DNA from: Candidatus Altimarinota bacterium
GTDB lineage: Bacteria > Patescibacteriota > Gracilibacteria > UBA4473
NCBI GenBank assembly: GCA_021734785.1
Contig: JAIPIF010000002.1
Location: 1-64,000, forward strand
DNA length: 64,000 nt
Reading direction: 5' to 3'
The position numbers and the translations under genes are program-made. Positions 15,804-24,908 of this stretch are shown here, piece after piece. Every line of letters begins with the position of its first letter. Position 1 is the stretch's first letter. Below the pieces are notes generated by a model. That model searched no databases. It saw nothing but the letters and a program-made list of their open reading frames with translations, and was not told the DNA's origin.

Positions 15804-17234
15804 ATGACAAACTTATCAGGAATAATCAAATCGATTCAAAATATCATGCGTGAAGATCACGGCGTGGATGGTGATGCGCAAAGACTTTCCCAGCTTTGCT
15901 GGATGCTGTTTTTGAAAATCTTTGATGAAAAGGAGCAGGAGCGTGAAATGCTTGATCCGAAATACAAATCACCAATCCCCGAGAATCTTCGCTGGCGCAA
16001 CTGGGCGGCTGATGAAGAAGGAATCACGGGAGATGAATTAATGGATTTTGTGAATAACAAGCTTTTCCCGACTTTCAAAGAATTTGGCTACACCGCGAGC
16101 GATAACGAAGCAGGATTTATTGTGAAATCCGTATTTGAAGACAGTTTCAACTACATGAAAAGCGGAACGCAAATGCGAAAAGTGATCAACAAGCTCAACG
16201 AACTCAACTTTAATCGCAAGGCAGACAAAGACCAGTTCGGGCATATTTACGAAGAATTGCTCCGAGGACTGCAAAGTGCGGGAAATGCGGGAGAGTTTTA
16301 CACTCCACGAGCCATTACCGAGTTTTTGGTGGAAATGGTGAATCCAAAGTTGGGAGAAAGAGTGCTTGATCCTGCCTGTGGTACGGGTGGATTTTTGACT
16401 TCGGTGATCGAACACATGCGTCAAAATGACGTACACACCGCCGAAGACGAGGCACTTATCAAACAAACCGTACAAGGAAACGAGCTGAAATCACTCCCTC
16501 ACATGCTTTGCACAACCAATATGATCCTACACGGCATCAATGCACCAACGAATATTCGGCATAATGATTCATTGGCACGGCCGATCAAAGACATCAGCCC
16601 AGCCGAGCGAGTGGATTGTATCGTGGCAAACCCACCTTTTGGAGGAACGGTAAAAGATGGAATCTTGGCAAACTTCCCGAAAGGTTTTCATACCAAAGAA
16701 ACGGCTGATCTTTTCTTGGTTTTATTTCTCAAGCTACTCAAACCAAATGGTCGTGCAGGGATTGTTTTGCCTGATGGATCGCTCACAGGCGATGGAGTAA
16801 AAATGCGTATTCGTGAAAAATTGCTGACTGACTGCAATCTTCACACGATTATCCGTCTGCCAAACTCCGTATTTGCGCCGTATGCGACGGTAGCGACCAA
16901 TCTGCTTTTCTTTCAAAAAGGCGAACCGACCAAAGAAGTGTGGTATTACGAACACCGATTACCAGAAACACAAAAGGCGTACTCCAAAACCAAGCCGATC
17001 AATATCAAAGAATTTGAGCCGATCAAAGAGTGGTGGGAAAACCGAGAAGAAAATGACGTGGCGTGGAAAGTGAGCATCAAAGATATTGAGGCTCGTGGCT
17101 GGGATTTGGATATCAAAAATCCTAACAAACAGGATGAAGAAATAGAACATTCAAGCCTTGAGCTTATCGGGATGCTGGAAGATTCTCTGCGAGAGAGTCA
17201 GGAAATTTTATTATCTTTAAAATCTGAATTATGA
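15804..17234 (+). CDS. hsdM: Type I DNA methyltransferase subunit M
   Basis: 476 residues. N-terminal helical HsdM domain (SQLCWMLFLKIFDEKE), SAM-binding motif I VLDPACGTGGFLTS (about 188-201) and catalytic NPPF (276-279) preceded by DCIVA. This makes it an N6-adenine methyltransferase. AGEFYTPRAITEFLV is a strong HsdM signature. It ends in TGA, which is also the first part of a perfect 25-bp palindrome. Confidence 0.97.
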   Translation: MTNLSGIIKSIQNIMREDHGVDGDAQRLSQLCWMLFLKIFDEKEQEREMLDPKYKSPIPENLRWRNWAADEEGITGDELMDFVNNKLFPTFKEFGYTASDNEAGFIVKSVFEDSFNYMKSGTQMRKVINKLNELNFNRKADKDQFGHIYEELLRGLQSAGNAGEFYTPRAITEFLVEMVNPKLGERVLDPACGTGGFLTSVIEHMRQNDVHTAEDEALIKQTVQGNELKSLPHMLCTTNMILHGINAPTNIRHNDSLARPIKDISPAERVDCIVANPPFGGTVKDGILANFPKGFHTKETADLFLVLFLKLLKPNGRAGIVLPDGSLTGDGVKMRIREKLLTDCNLHTIIRLPNSVFAPYATVATNLLFFQKGEPTKEVWYYEHRLPETQKAYSKTKPINIKEFEPIKEWWENREENDVAWKVSIKDIEARGWDLDIKNPNKQDEEIEHSSLELIGMLEDSLRESQEILLSLKSEL

Positions 17235-17258
17235 GCTGTCGACAACTTGTCGACAGCT
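17234..17258. promoter_or_regulatory. 25-bp palindrome between hsdM and dinD
   Basis: Perfect inverted repeat centred at 17246: AGCTGTCGACAA / TTGTCGACAGCT around one C. The core GACAACTTGTC matches GACAAATTGTC at 24661-24671 in the same island. It could be an operator for the island regulator or an mRNA hairpin between the two genes. Confidence 0.65.
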
Positions 17259-17286
17259 AAAATTTACAAATTTAATTTTTCAAAAA

Positions 17287-18111
17287 ATGACTATCAATAA
17301 CATCTTCGAACAAATCAAAAAAATAAATGAGTACGGGCAAGAATTTTGGAGTGCTCGTGATCTTTGGAAAATATTGGGTTACACGGAGTATGGGAAATTT
17401 TTACCTGCAATAAACAGGGCGATGAAAGCCTGTGAAAACAGTGGACAAGCCGTATCCGACCATTTCGCCGAGGTGAGCGATATGGTCAAAATTGGATCTG
17501 GAGCTGAGCGTGAAATTGATGATTATAAGCTTTCGCGATATGCCTGTTACCTGATTGCTCAAAATGGTGATCCCAAAAAGAAAGAAATCGCTCTTGCTCA
17601 AACCTATTTTGCTATTCAAACACGAAAGCAAGAGGTTCAGGAAGCCCTTCTTGAAGATCAAAAAAGAGTGATGCTCAGGCAAGAAATGAAAGATCACAAC
17701 AAAAAACTTGCGGAAGCTGCTGACAATGCGGGTGTGAAAAATTACGGTATTTTTCAAAACTACGGATATATGGGACTGTATGGAGGACTTGGTCAAAAAG
17801 AGATTCATCAGAAAAAAGGGTTGAAAAAGAGTCAAAAGATTCTTGATCACATGGGGAGTGAAGAGTTGGCGGCCAATCTTTTCCGAGCTACGCAAGCGGA
17901 AGCCAAACTTCGTCGTGAAAATATTCAAGGGGAGCAAAATGCAAACAAGGCTCATCATGAGGTCGGCAAAAAGGTGCGAAAAACAATTGAGGAAATTGGT
18001 GGAACAATGCCTGAAGAGTTGCCTGCAACAGATGGGGTGAATAAGGCTCAAACACGGCTGAAAAAGGCGGATCAGAAATCTTTGGAATCTTTTAATAAGA
18101 AAAAATCATGA
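17287..18111 (+). CDS. dinD: DinD-type DNA-damage-inducible protein (BRO-N/RhuM-like)
   Basis: 274 residues. The BRO-N-like N-terminus reads EFWSARDLWKILGYTEYGKFLPAINRAMKACENSG, then the DinD-specific DYKLSRYACYLIAQNGDPKKKEIALAQTYFAIQTRKQE and the Gly-rich GYMGLYGGLGQKEIHQKKG. DinD of E. coli is SOS-induced and restrains RecA filaments. Genes of this family often sit inside type I restriction loci. Its stop overlaps the hsdS start (ATGA), so it is coupled to the specificity subunit. Confidence 0.88.
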   Translation: MTINNIFEQIKKINEYGQEFWSARDLWKILGYTEYGKFLPAINRAMKACENSGQAVSDHFAEVSDMVKIGSGAEREIDDYKLSRYACYLIAQNGDPKKKEIALAQTYFAIQTRKQEVQEALLEDQKRVMLRQEMKDHNKKLAEAADNAGVKNYGIFQNYGYMGLYGGLGQKEIHQKKGLKKSQKILDHMGSEELAANLFRATQAEAKLRRENIQGEQNANKAHHEVGKKVRKTIEEIGGTMPEELPATDGVNKAQTRLKKADQKSLESFNKKKS

Positions 18112-19424
18112 GTGATTGGCAAAAAGTAAAAATTGGCGATTTTTTAAAAAGGATTAAAAGGTCTGTTGTTTTGGAAGATGATAAAGAATACAAGCTTGTC
18201 ACTATTCAGCTTCACCATAAAGGGTTGAAACTTCGAGAATATAAAAAAGGGGGCGAGATTAAATCAAACATGCACGAAGTTAAGGCTGGCGATTTTATTT
18301 TATCTGGAATCGATGCTCGCAACGGAGCTTTTGGAATTGTTGGAGATGAGCTGAATGGAGCAATTGTCACAAATGACTTTTGGTACTTTGAGCTAAACGA
18401 GGAATTAATAGATAAGCATTTCTTTTTGGAACTTACTTCAACAAAGTGGTTTGATGAGATTTGCAGACTTGGAAGTGACGGGACAACGCAAAGAATTAGA
18501 CTACAAAAATCTAAATTTTTTGATCAAGAAATCTATTTACCTTCTGTTGAGAAGCAAAAAGAAGTTTCAAAAAAGTTTATTTCGATAAAGCAAAAGAAGG
18601 AACAATTAAAAAAAGAATGCTCTTCACAACAATCCCACCTCACACTCCTCCGACAACAAATCCTCCAAGACGCAATTTCAGGCAAGCTCACTGCCGACTG
18701 GCGAGCAGATAATCCTGATACCGAGCCTGCGAGCAAATTGCTTGAGCAGATCAAAGCCGAAAAAGAAAATTTGATTGCAGAGAAGAAGATAAAAAAGGAA
18801 AAATCACTTCCGTCAATTTCAGAGAACGAAGTGCCGTTTGCGTTGCCTGAGGGATGGGAGTGGTGTCGGTTGGGAGAGATTACAACATATGGAACTTCAA
18901 AGAAGATTGAACCAAAAAATATTTCCGATGATGTCTGGGTTTTGGATTTAGAAGATATTGAGAAGGAAAGTTCTCGCATTATAAATTATGAAATTTATAA
19001 AAATCGAAAATCAAATAGTACAAAAAGTATTTTCAAAAAGGGAGATATTCTTTATTCAAAACTTCGACCATATTTGGATAAGGTTGTTGTGGCTCCAAAA
19101 GATGGAATATGCACAACAGAAATTTTACCATTACCAGTATTTGGAGACATGGATTCTGGCTTTTTTATGTATGCAATGAAGAGAAGAGACTTTTTAAGAT
19201 ATGCAGATCAAAAGGTAAAAGGAATGAAAATGCCAAGGCTTGGAACTGAAGATGGCAAGAGAGCCTTATTTCCTCTCCCCCCACGTGCCGAACAAAGGGC
19301 GATCGTTGCCAAAGTTGAGAGGCTTATGGGGTATGTGTCCCAGCTCGAGGAAAAAATCGCACAGAACGCGAACAACGCCGAAACACTGATGCAGGCGTTT
19401 TTGGGTGAGGTTTTTAGGAAGTAA
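18108..19424 (+). CDS. hsdS: Type I restriction specificity subunit S
   Basis: 438 residues. Two target-recognition domains (about 1-150 and 240-385), each followed by a helical spacer: QQILQDAISGKLTADWRADNPD after the first, and RAEQRAIVAKVERLMGYVSQLEEKIAQN after the second. FALPEGWEWCRLGEITTYGTSKKIEPK starts the second TRD. Each TRD reads half of a split target. The codon use of the first TRD is AT-richer than the spacers, as expected if TRDs were swapped. Confidence 0.95.
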   Translation: MSDWQKVKIGDFLKRIKRSVVLEDDKEYKLVTIQLHHKGLKLREYKKGGEIKSNMHEVKAGDFILSGIDARNGAFGIVGDELNGAIVTNDFWYFELNEELIDKHFFLELTSTKWFDEICRLGSDGTTQRIRLQKSKFFDQEIYLPSVEKQKEVSKKFISIKQKKEQLKKECSSQQSHLTLLRQQILQDAISGKLTADWRADNPDTEPASKLLEQIKAEKENLIAEKKIKKEKSLPSISENEVPFALPEGWEWCRLGEITTYGTSKKIEPKNISDDVWVLDLEDIEKESSRIINYEIYKNRKSNSTKSIFKKGDILYSKLRPYLDKVVVAPKDGICTTEILPLPVFGDMDSGFFMYAMKRRDFLRYADQKVKGMKMPRLGTEDGKRALFPLPPRAEQRAIVAKVERLMGYVSQLEEKIAQNANNAETLMQAFLGEVFRK

Positions 19425-19435
19425 ATTGTCCATTT

Positions 19436-20221
19436 ATGCCAGTAAAAAAAGACATTATCGAGTATTACAAGGAAGTTGATTTTTCAATCTGGGAAAAATC
19501 GGTGAATGTGTGTTTTGATAAACTCAACAAACTAAAAACAGATAAAGCAAAAACTCCATGGGCTTTAAAAATGTACACCAATTATCTTCAGTTGATTGAA
19601 ATTTTTTGTATCAATGTTTGGATTATTTCAGAGGGAGAGCTGTATAAAAATCTTTTCATTGGGAATGCAGATTTGAGAAAGAAGACCGAGGATACTTTTT
19701 TAAACAAGAAAACAAGAAATGCTCAGGGCATGGATTTTTTAACCTATTTTTTGGAATCTTGGGTTTTTGGGATACAAGAGAAAAACGCAATAAATAACTT
19801 AGACCAAAAGAGGAGAACGTACGAAAGTCTTTTACGCGAAGCTCTCGAGGATTATCTTAAAGACTACGATCTGCTTAATGCATATAAACATGGGTTCAGA
19901 ACAAAAAGTAGAGGAGCAAATAGTGTTTCTATAAAAAGAGAAGGTGGTGACAACCCTCCATTTCTTATCGGGAATTACAATACAAAAATCATTTATCTCT
20001 CAAAAAAGAATAAGGCTGTATATGAATGCAGTCTAGCTTTTAATTGGGAACGAGTGAGTCAGAAATATTTCTTCTTGTTGAATATGCTTGAAAATACGCA
20101 AAGGGTTTTATTGGCAGAGAATGGAAAAATTAAATTGGATACACTTTATCCTCTGGATAACAAGGAGTTCAATAAATACTACGGGGCTTTTCGGGTGAAT
20201 GTGCCATTATCGAAGATCTAG
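19436..20221 (+). CDS. Unknown protein downstream of hsdS
   Basis: 261 residues, helical N-terminal half, family not recognised. A motif LLNAYKHGFRTKS near residue 147 resembles the N-x-x-K-H-G segment found in some uncharacterised HEPN-like proteins, but this is weak. It begins 11 bases after hsdS, so it is probably the last gene of the restriction operon. It converges on the membrane-protein gene at 20218 with a 4-base overlap. Codon use is AT-rich like the rest of the island. Confidence 0.6.
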   Translation: MPVKKDIIEYYKEVDFSIWEKSVNVCFDKLNKLKTDKAKTPWALKMYTNYLQLIEIFCINVWIISEGELYKNLFIGNADLRKKTEDTFLNKKTRNAQGMDFLTYFLESWVFGIQEKNAINNLDQKRRTYESLLREALEDYLKDYDLLNAYKHGFRTKSRGANSVSIKREGGDNPPFLIGNYNTKIIYLSKKNKAVYECSLAFNWERVSQKYFFLLNMLENTQRVLLAENGKIKLDTLYPLDNKEFNKYYGAFRVNVPLSKI

Positions 20222-20796
20222 TTTTTCTCAAACTTATTTAAGGCTTCGCTGAGAACTTCTTTTGCGTAGTAGAATCCACGCTCTTTTGCCCGATACCAAG
20301 AAGCCAAAATTAAGATTAGTGAAATAATCCAAAATCCTATGTTTTGATAAAGAGGAATGCCAAGAAAAACGACAGAAATCAAAATTGCGATTAAAACTGA
20401 CCTTGAAAAAGCATACTGACCATTCATTTCAGGAATTCTTCCTCCATTTTTAGCTTTTCTCATTGCAACTTTAAACAAATCATCCGCAGAGGTTTTTTTG
20501 TTATCAAGTTCTTTTTGAAGTAGCTTTAATATTTTTTTCCATTCTGGGAATTGTATTCGACCGCATCCTTTTCCCACTAATAATTGATCTGATGGTCGAC
20601 CACTCCAAGTCCAATTCAGAATAAACTCAACCCAAGCACTAATTGAATTTACAAAATATCCTATCAAATACGCAACTGCAGTTGCCATAAAAGGGTCAAG
20701 ATAATTTGGTTCAAGCTCTAGGGCATAAAGTCCAACGAGATAAACCAGAAAACCTGATATTAGGTGCGCAAGTATGTTGTAAACGCTTAGATTCAT
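20218..20796 (-). CDS. Four-helix membrane protein, last gene of the MBL operon
   Basis: 192 residues. Hydrophobic helices at about 5-27, 36-60, 132-150 and 152-168, with a soluble region of about 70 residues between the second and third that carries KNGGRIPEMNGQYAFSRS. This 2TM-soluble-2TM layout resembles small membrane effectors of defence operons, but I cannot name the family. Its ATG overlaps the stop of the 245-residue gene (ATGA). In a three-gene operon with a metallo-beta-lactamase, it might be a membrane effector or an anchor (inference). Confidence 0.6.
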   Translation of the reverse strand: MNLSVYNILAHLISGFLVYLVGLYALELEPNYLDPFMATAVAYLIGYFVNSISAWVEFILNWTWSGRPSDQLLVGKGCGRIQFPEWKKILKLLQKELDNKKTSADDLFKVAMRKAKNGGRIPEMNGQYAFSRSVLIAILISVVFLGIPLYQNIGFWIISLILILASWYRAKERGFYYAKEVLSEALNKFEKN

Positions 20797-21530
20797 GATT
20801 GTATTTTAGAAAGTAAATTATATTTTTTTAGATTATCCTTTAGCTTCCAAAGTCCATCAAAGGCTTTTCTGCCAAGAATGTCTCGAAATTTTTTTGCAGG
20901 ATCATCTTTACTAAGGCCTGTCCAGCTCCCATTTAATTTTTTCTTGAGAATCAAAAACTGCTTTAAATATTCAAAATCCTTCCCTTGTTCTGCAAGTTCA
21001 TTGATGCATTGCTCAGTTAAACCTGCAATATCATCTGTAAGAGCTAATTGATCTGAGTAATTTTCAAGAATTCCTAAGGCTCCATGTGCATATTCGCCAC
21101 GCGGCCAATACCCGTCTTTTTCAAAAACAATCAAGTCGCAAAAGTATGGTGTTACTATTTCACAGATAAATTCAACTAGCGGAATAGCTTGCCTCTCTTG
21201 CAAATAGCCTGCAACACAAACATTAATGTGACCATTCTTTTCTTTTGCATGTAGATCTAGAAGTGTTTTTTGCAAACGATCTGCAATTTTTTTGATTTCT
21301 CCATTAGTTTCGTACACTTCTCGATATGGATTTTGTTTGGAGAAATCTATAAATATTTGAAAACTCCCTTTTATTGGAGCTATATTTTTTGGATCAAATA
21401 ATTCATACATTTTCTGATCTTCCAAAAATTTAGCCGCAAAAGACAAAGTTCCCTTGATGAAATTTTTATCAAAAATCAAATCAGGGAACATATTGGCCAG
21501 CCTGATTTTATCAGTATCACTTGCTTCCAT
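20793..21530 (-). CDS. Unknown middle gene of the MBL operon
   Basis: 245 residues, no family recognised. The middle part (NGHINVCVAGYLQERQAIPLVEFICEIVTPYFCDLIVFEKDGYWPRGEYAHGALGILE) looks alpha/beta and may be the conserved core; the C-terminus is helical and Lys-rich. The gene overlaps the upstream MBL gene by 14 bases and the downstream membrane gene by 4 bases, so the three are made together and probably work together. Confidence 0.55.
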   Translation of the reverse strand: MEASDTDKIRLANMFPDLIFDKNFIKGTLSFAAKFLEDQKMYELFDPKNIAPIKGSFQIFIDFSKQNPYREVYETNGEIKKIADRLQKTLLDLHAKEKNGHINVCVAGYLQERQAIPLVEFICEIVTPYFCDLIVFEKDGYWPRGEYAHGALGILENYSDQLALTDDIAGLTEQCINELAEQGKDFEYLKQFLILKKKLNGSWTGLSKDDPAKKFRDILGRKAFDGLWKLKDNLKKYNLLSKIQS

Positions 21531-22569
21531 AAGAACAATAAGGTTTTACATACGTGTTTCCAGAAGGTTTATATGGATATGAAGCAGGAGAAGCTACTGT
21601 TTTATTACTTTTTTCTGATTCATCTTCGATCTCGTTAAGCCATTCAGTAGTTAAATTTCCATCTGAATCAATATCCACAACTAAAGACTGTTCTTTTTCT
21701 CCGAGATTGAAAATTCCATCTTCGGAAACATATTCCCGATAAATCTCCATAGCATCATCATGCGGATGATCAAATTGTGACTTCTTCGGTGCGCTAATAA
21801 CAAGATATTCGGGATTGATCTTCTCGATGTGCGCCTTGAATGGGCTATCGTCATCTTCTCCGTTCTTGAAAAAGCTTCTTGAGCCATGATGAGATGCACT
21901 GAGAACATTTGCATCCAAAAGATCGTTGTAATAAGTCGTGATATGTTCTACCCATGCTTCTTTATCCGAGTCTCCAGTTATTAGAATGCTCTTGTTTTTG
22001 TATGTGAATTTAATAACGCCACATTGTTCATGAATTTGTTTTCTTCTAATTTCAGGGTCTTCATTATCGATTTCTTCACAAACATATTTGGCTGGTGAGA
22101 AAACTTGGAAATCAACATCTCCTATTCTCTTATTTACTTTTGAGGTTTCTTCTTTGTCGGTATGGATGGCGTTGTCTTCTCGACTTCCTCGTAAATAATA
22201 CTCATTTACGTCTCCGATTTTTGATATAATGCCTCTCATTTTGTTATATTCCTCTCGATTATCTTTGTGGGGTAAATGCCCAGAGTGCCATATTTCGCCG
22301 ATAGTTACGGTTTTGTGTATCTCGTCGATACCTTTTAAGTGATCCTTGTGCGGATGTGTGTTTATAAAAATCAATTCTCCATTGGGTATTTGGTCTTTAA
22401 GTAGATTGGCAATATTAACACCATCATCGCTTTTGTTTGAGTCAATAAGCACAAACTTATGCTGTTCTCCATCAGGAATCATCATTAAAGTTGCATCTCC
22501 TTGCCCAACATAAAGAAAGACGGTTCTAAATGTGCCTTTAGGCGGATTGAAAATATCAGTCATATACAT
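21517..22569 (-). CDS. ComEC-type metallo-beta-lactamase-fold hydrolase
   Basis: 350 residues. FLYVGQGDATLM (19-30) and the metal motif HPHKDH (72-77) identify the ComEC/Rec2-like branch of the MBL fold. Further ligands are GDSDKE near 198 and the SASHHGS segment near 225. There is no membrane channel domain, so it is a soluble enzyme, likely a nuclease or phosphodiesterase by analogy with the ComEC C-terminal domain. Start at 22569; the ATG at 22563 is also possible. First gene of the three-gene minus-strand operon, with a promoter facing away from rloA. Confidence 0.8.
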   Translation of the reverse strand: MYMTDIFNPPKGTFRTVFLYVGQGDATLMMIPDGEQHKFVLIDSNKSDDGVNIANLLKDQIPNGELIFINTHPHKDHLKGIDEIHKTVTIGEIWHSGHLPHKDNREEYNKMRGIISKIGDVNEYYLRGSREDNAIHTDKEETSKVNKRIGDVDFQVFSPAKYVCEEIDNEDPEIRRKQIHEQCGVIKFTYKNKSILITGDSDKEAWVEHITTYYNDLLDANVLSASHHGSRSFFKNGEDDDSPFKAHIEKINPEYLVISAPKKSQFDHPHDDAMEIYREYVSEDGIFNLGEKEQSLVVDIDSDGNLTTEWLNEIEDESEKSNKTVASPASYPYKPSGNTYVKPYCSYGSK

Positions 22570-22591
22570 TCTTATAAATTAAACTGCCCAA

Positions 22592-22697
22592 ATTTTATTC
22601 TTTGAGAAACTTGTTGTCAAATATTTTTTCCAAAAATCCAGTCAATTTGCAAAAAGAGAACAAAATAGTTGACTTTTTAGATTATTTCGACTAGAAT
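22592..22697. promoter_or_regulatory. Divergent promoters of the MBL operon and rloA
   Basis: Minus strand: TTGACA (22620-22615), 17-base spacer, TAAAAT (22597-22592). Plus strand: TTGACT (22669-22674), 17-base spacer, TAGAAT (22692-22697). The two start points are close enough for shared control. Confidence 0.6.
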
Positions 22698-22733
22698 TCT
22701 TGTGTTACTTAAATTATTTTAATTTCAAATACC

Positions 22734-24005
22734 ATGTTGTTAAATTTAAAAATCAAAAACTTTCGCTCAATTAAGGATGAAGTAGTCCTTGATTTGCAGG
22801 CAACGAATGACAAAACGATGAAAAGTTCCTCTGTTATTGAGAATAATGACGTTTCATTGCTCAAGTCAGTTGCTATTTATGGGGCAAATGCTTCAGGTAA
22901 AAGCAACATCATGAAAGCTTTTGTGGCTTTTAGGGTTATGGTTTTGGAGTCTTTACTCAGAGGCAACACTACAACTGCTCTACCAAGTGAAGTTTTCAAA
23001 CTTAGCTCTGAAACTGAAAGTCAACCATCATTTTTTGAAATTTCATTTTTAATTGATAATGAAATTTATCAGTATGGTTTTGAAATTGACAAAAAGCGAG
23101 TTTTGGCTGAGTGGTTAAAGCAAAAGAAAGGAAATAAGACTTTGTTTAGCAGAACTGGGCAAGAAATCGAGTCAAATAAGAACTATTTTAAGGAAGGAAC
23201 CGCTACTCTAAAAAAACAGACATCTGAAAGGGTTCTATTTTTATCTGTTTTATCAAGCAATAATGCGCCCTTTTCAAAGAAAATTGTGCATCTTATTCAG
23301 AACATAAACTATATCTCAGGAACGAATCGTGGGAATACTATGGATTTTTCTTTTGGTAAGTTTTTGGAAGATGAAAAGATGGCCGAACAAATGAAGCATT
23401 TTATCGTGGAAGCAGATTTTGGTATTGTTGATATTCAAGCGAGTCAAAAAATGATTTTGGCTAAAGAAATTCAAAATATGCCTGATAAATTTAAGGAATT
23501 GTTTTTCAAAGAAGACTCAAAGATAGCAGAAAGAAGCTTGAAATTTTTACACAAAAAATTCGATAAGGATCAGAAAGAAGTTGGAAATGAATCCTTGGAT
23601 TTTTTTGCTGAAGAATCTGAGGGGACACAACAAATGTTTGCTTTATCGGCTCCAATTATCGATACGCTGGAGAATGGGAAAATTTTGTTTATTGATGAAA
23701 TCGATGCCAGTCTGCATCCAATATTGTGCCAATATTTGATTACTATTTTTAATTCAAAAGAAAAAAATCCCAACAACGCACAATTGATATTTTCTACTCA
23801 CGATGTGTCACTTTTAAAAGAGGAGCTGCTTCGAAGAGATCAAATCTACTTCACCGAAAAAAATAAATTCGGCGAAACGGAGCTTTTCTCATTATCTGAT
23901 ATTTCAGAAAGAAAAGGCGTTGATTTTGCTAAAAGATATTTAGAAGGGCGATATAACGCACTTCCTTATATTTCAGAATTTGAGAATTTAAAATTTGCAC
24001 GATAA
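22734..24005 (+). CDS. rloA: RloA-like AAA ATPase (AbiL-type)
   Basis: 423 residues. An OLD/ABC-type ATPase: LKIKNFRSIKDEVVLDL at the start, Walker A GANASGKS (50-57), a signature-like segment ESEGTQQMFALSAPII, Walker B KILFIDEIDASLHP and the H-loop LIFSTHDVSLL. Paired two bases upstream of an RloB-like gene; RloA/RloB pairs are the AbiLi/AbiLii abortive-infection type and were first noted next to restriction loci, as here. Expected to sense a phage signal and switch on the RloB nuclease (inference from the family). Confidence 0.88.
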   Translation: MLLNLKIKNFRSIKDEVVLDLQATNDKTMKSSSVIENNDVSLLKSVAIYGANASGKSNIMKAFVAFRVMVLESLLRGNTTTALPSEVFKLSSETESQPSFFEISFLIDNEIYQYGFEIDKKRVLAEWLKQKKGNKTLFSRTGQEIESNKNYFKEGTATLKKQTSERVLFLSVLSSNNAPFSKKIVHLIQNINYISGTNRGNTMDFSFGKFLEDEKMAEQMKHFIVEADFGIVDIQASQKMILAKEIQNMPDKFKELFFKEDSKIAERSLKFLHKKFDKDQKEVGNESLDFFAEESEGTQQMFALSAPIIDTLENGKILFIDEIDASLHPILCQYLITIFNSKEKNPNNAQLIFSTHDVSLLKEELLRRDQIYFTEKNKFGETELFSLSDISERKGVDFAKRYLEGRYNALPYISEFENLKFAR

Positions 24006-24007
24006 TT

Positions 24008-24643
24008 ATGGGAAAATATAGAGGAAATCATCATCGACCAATTCACCCAAAGATCTTTATTTGGTCTCATACGGAAAAAGCTGAAATTGAATATTTTCAG
24101 GACTTTAAGAATCATCTCAAAACTCCGTTGTTAATGCCTAAGAAGGAAATATGCTGGACTCCTCAAGAGCTTATAGAAAAGGTTATAAAATGGAAAAAAG
24201 AGAATGTTTCCGATAAAGACAAGGATGAAGTGTGGTGCATATTTGATGTTGATGATTTTTATCAAAAAGATAAGGAAAATTTTCTAAAAATAATCGAGAA
24301 GGCTCACAAAAACAATGTGAAGATCGCTTACATAAATGAGTGCTTTGAACTATGGATAATACTACACTTTGAAAAGCCAACATCTCCGATTTCGAGGGGA
24401 AAAAGTATGGAAGAAAAAATCCAAGCCCTTTTTAAGAAAAATAAATTGGGGAGTTTTCAAAAGAACCAAAAGATTTTTGAGGTATTATTGCCATTCCAAT
24501 CAACCGCCATCGAGAACTCAAAAAAGCTGTTATCTGTTGAATATGGTGCGATTAATTGGCAACAAATGCTTGATAGAACGGGAAATCCATCAACCAGTTT
24601 CCACTTTCTTGTTGAGGGAATAAATCATCTACTTTCTGAGTAA
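24008..24643 (+). CDS. rloB: RloB-like (TOPRIM-type) protein
   Basis: 211 residues. IFIWSHTEKAEIEYFQDF near 17-34 corresponds to the Glu-bearing first TOPRIM motif (EGxTEKxYF in relatives, here with the leading Glu changed), and WCIFDVDDFYQKD near 77-89 carries the D-x-D. NECFELWIILHFE is a strong RloB signature. The likely effector of the RloA/RloB pair. The gene follows rloA by two bases. Confidence 0.85.
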   Translation: MGKYRGNHHRPIHPKIFIWSHTEKAEIEYFQDFKNHLKTPLLMPKKEICWTPQELIEKVIKWKKENVSDKDKDEVWCIFDVDDFYQKDKENFLKIIEKAHKNNVKIAYINECFELWIILHFEKPTSPISRGKSMEEKIQALFKKNKLGSFQKNQKIFEVLLPFQSTAIENSKKLLSVEYGAINWQQMLDRTGNPSTSFHFLVEGINHLLSE

Positions 24644-24657
24644 TTCAATAATCAACC

Positions 24658-24715
24658 CGTGACAAATTGTCACGACCTGAAAAAATAGTTTGTTCGTGGG
24701 GACAAATTGCCCCCA
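24658..24715. promoter_or_regulatory. Two palindromes sharing GACAAATTG downstream of rloB
   Basis: The first, 24658-24674, is the perfect CGTGACAAATTGTCACG. The second, 24697-24715, has arms TGGGG/CCCCA around ACAAATTGC. Both share GACAAATTG with each other and the palindrome type with 17234-17258. Likely operators or a hairpin pair ending rloB and controlling the rightward genes. Confidence 0.5.
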
Positions 24716-24851
24716 TGTATGATTACTAAAACTCCCATTTATTCCTCATTTCTGACTCAAAATCATCCTTTTTAGTTGATTTTGGTATAGTTTGTGATAC
24801 CATTTTGGTACGGGTTTGCTGATTTTCGGCATTCACGCAGAGTCTTAAAGA

Positions 24852-24908
24852 CCAACTCGTTTCCGCTTAGCGGAGGCAAGGAGAGTTGGGATTTTTGCGT
24901 TTAAACGC
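24852..24908 (+). other. Structured region before the TerS-like gene
   Basis: Within the 318-base gap 24644-24961 a nested hairpin is seen: CCAACTC/GAGTTGG (24852-24858 with 24883-24889) enclosing TCCGC/GCGGA (24862-24874). A palindrome GCGTTTAAACGC follows at 24897-24908, then a GGGGAGACCCC hairpin near 24937. It could be a 5' leader, a terminator or a DNA site; no gene fits here. Confidence 0.45.

Noticed and set aside
20218-22569. Kiwa or CBASS
   Set aside because: No DUF4868 (KwaB) protein and no CD-NTase; the MBL protein does not belong to either.
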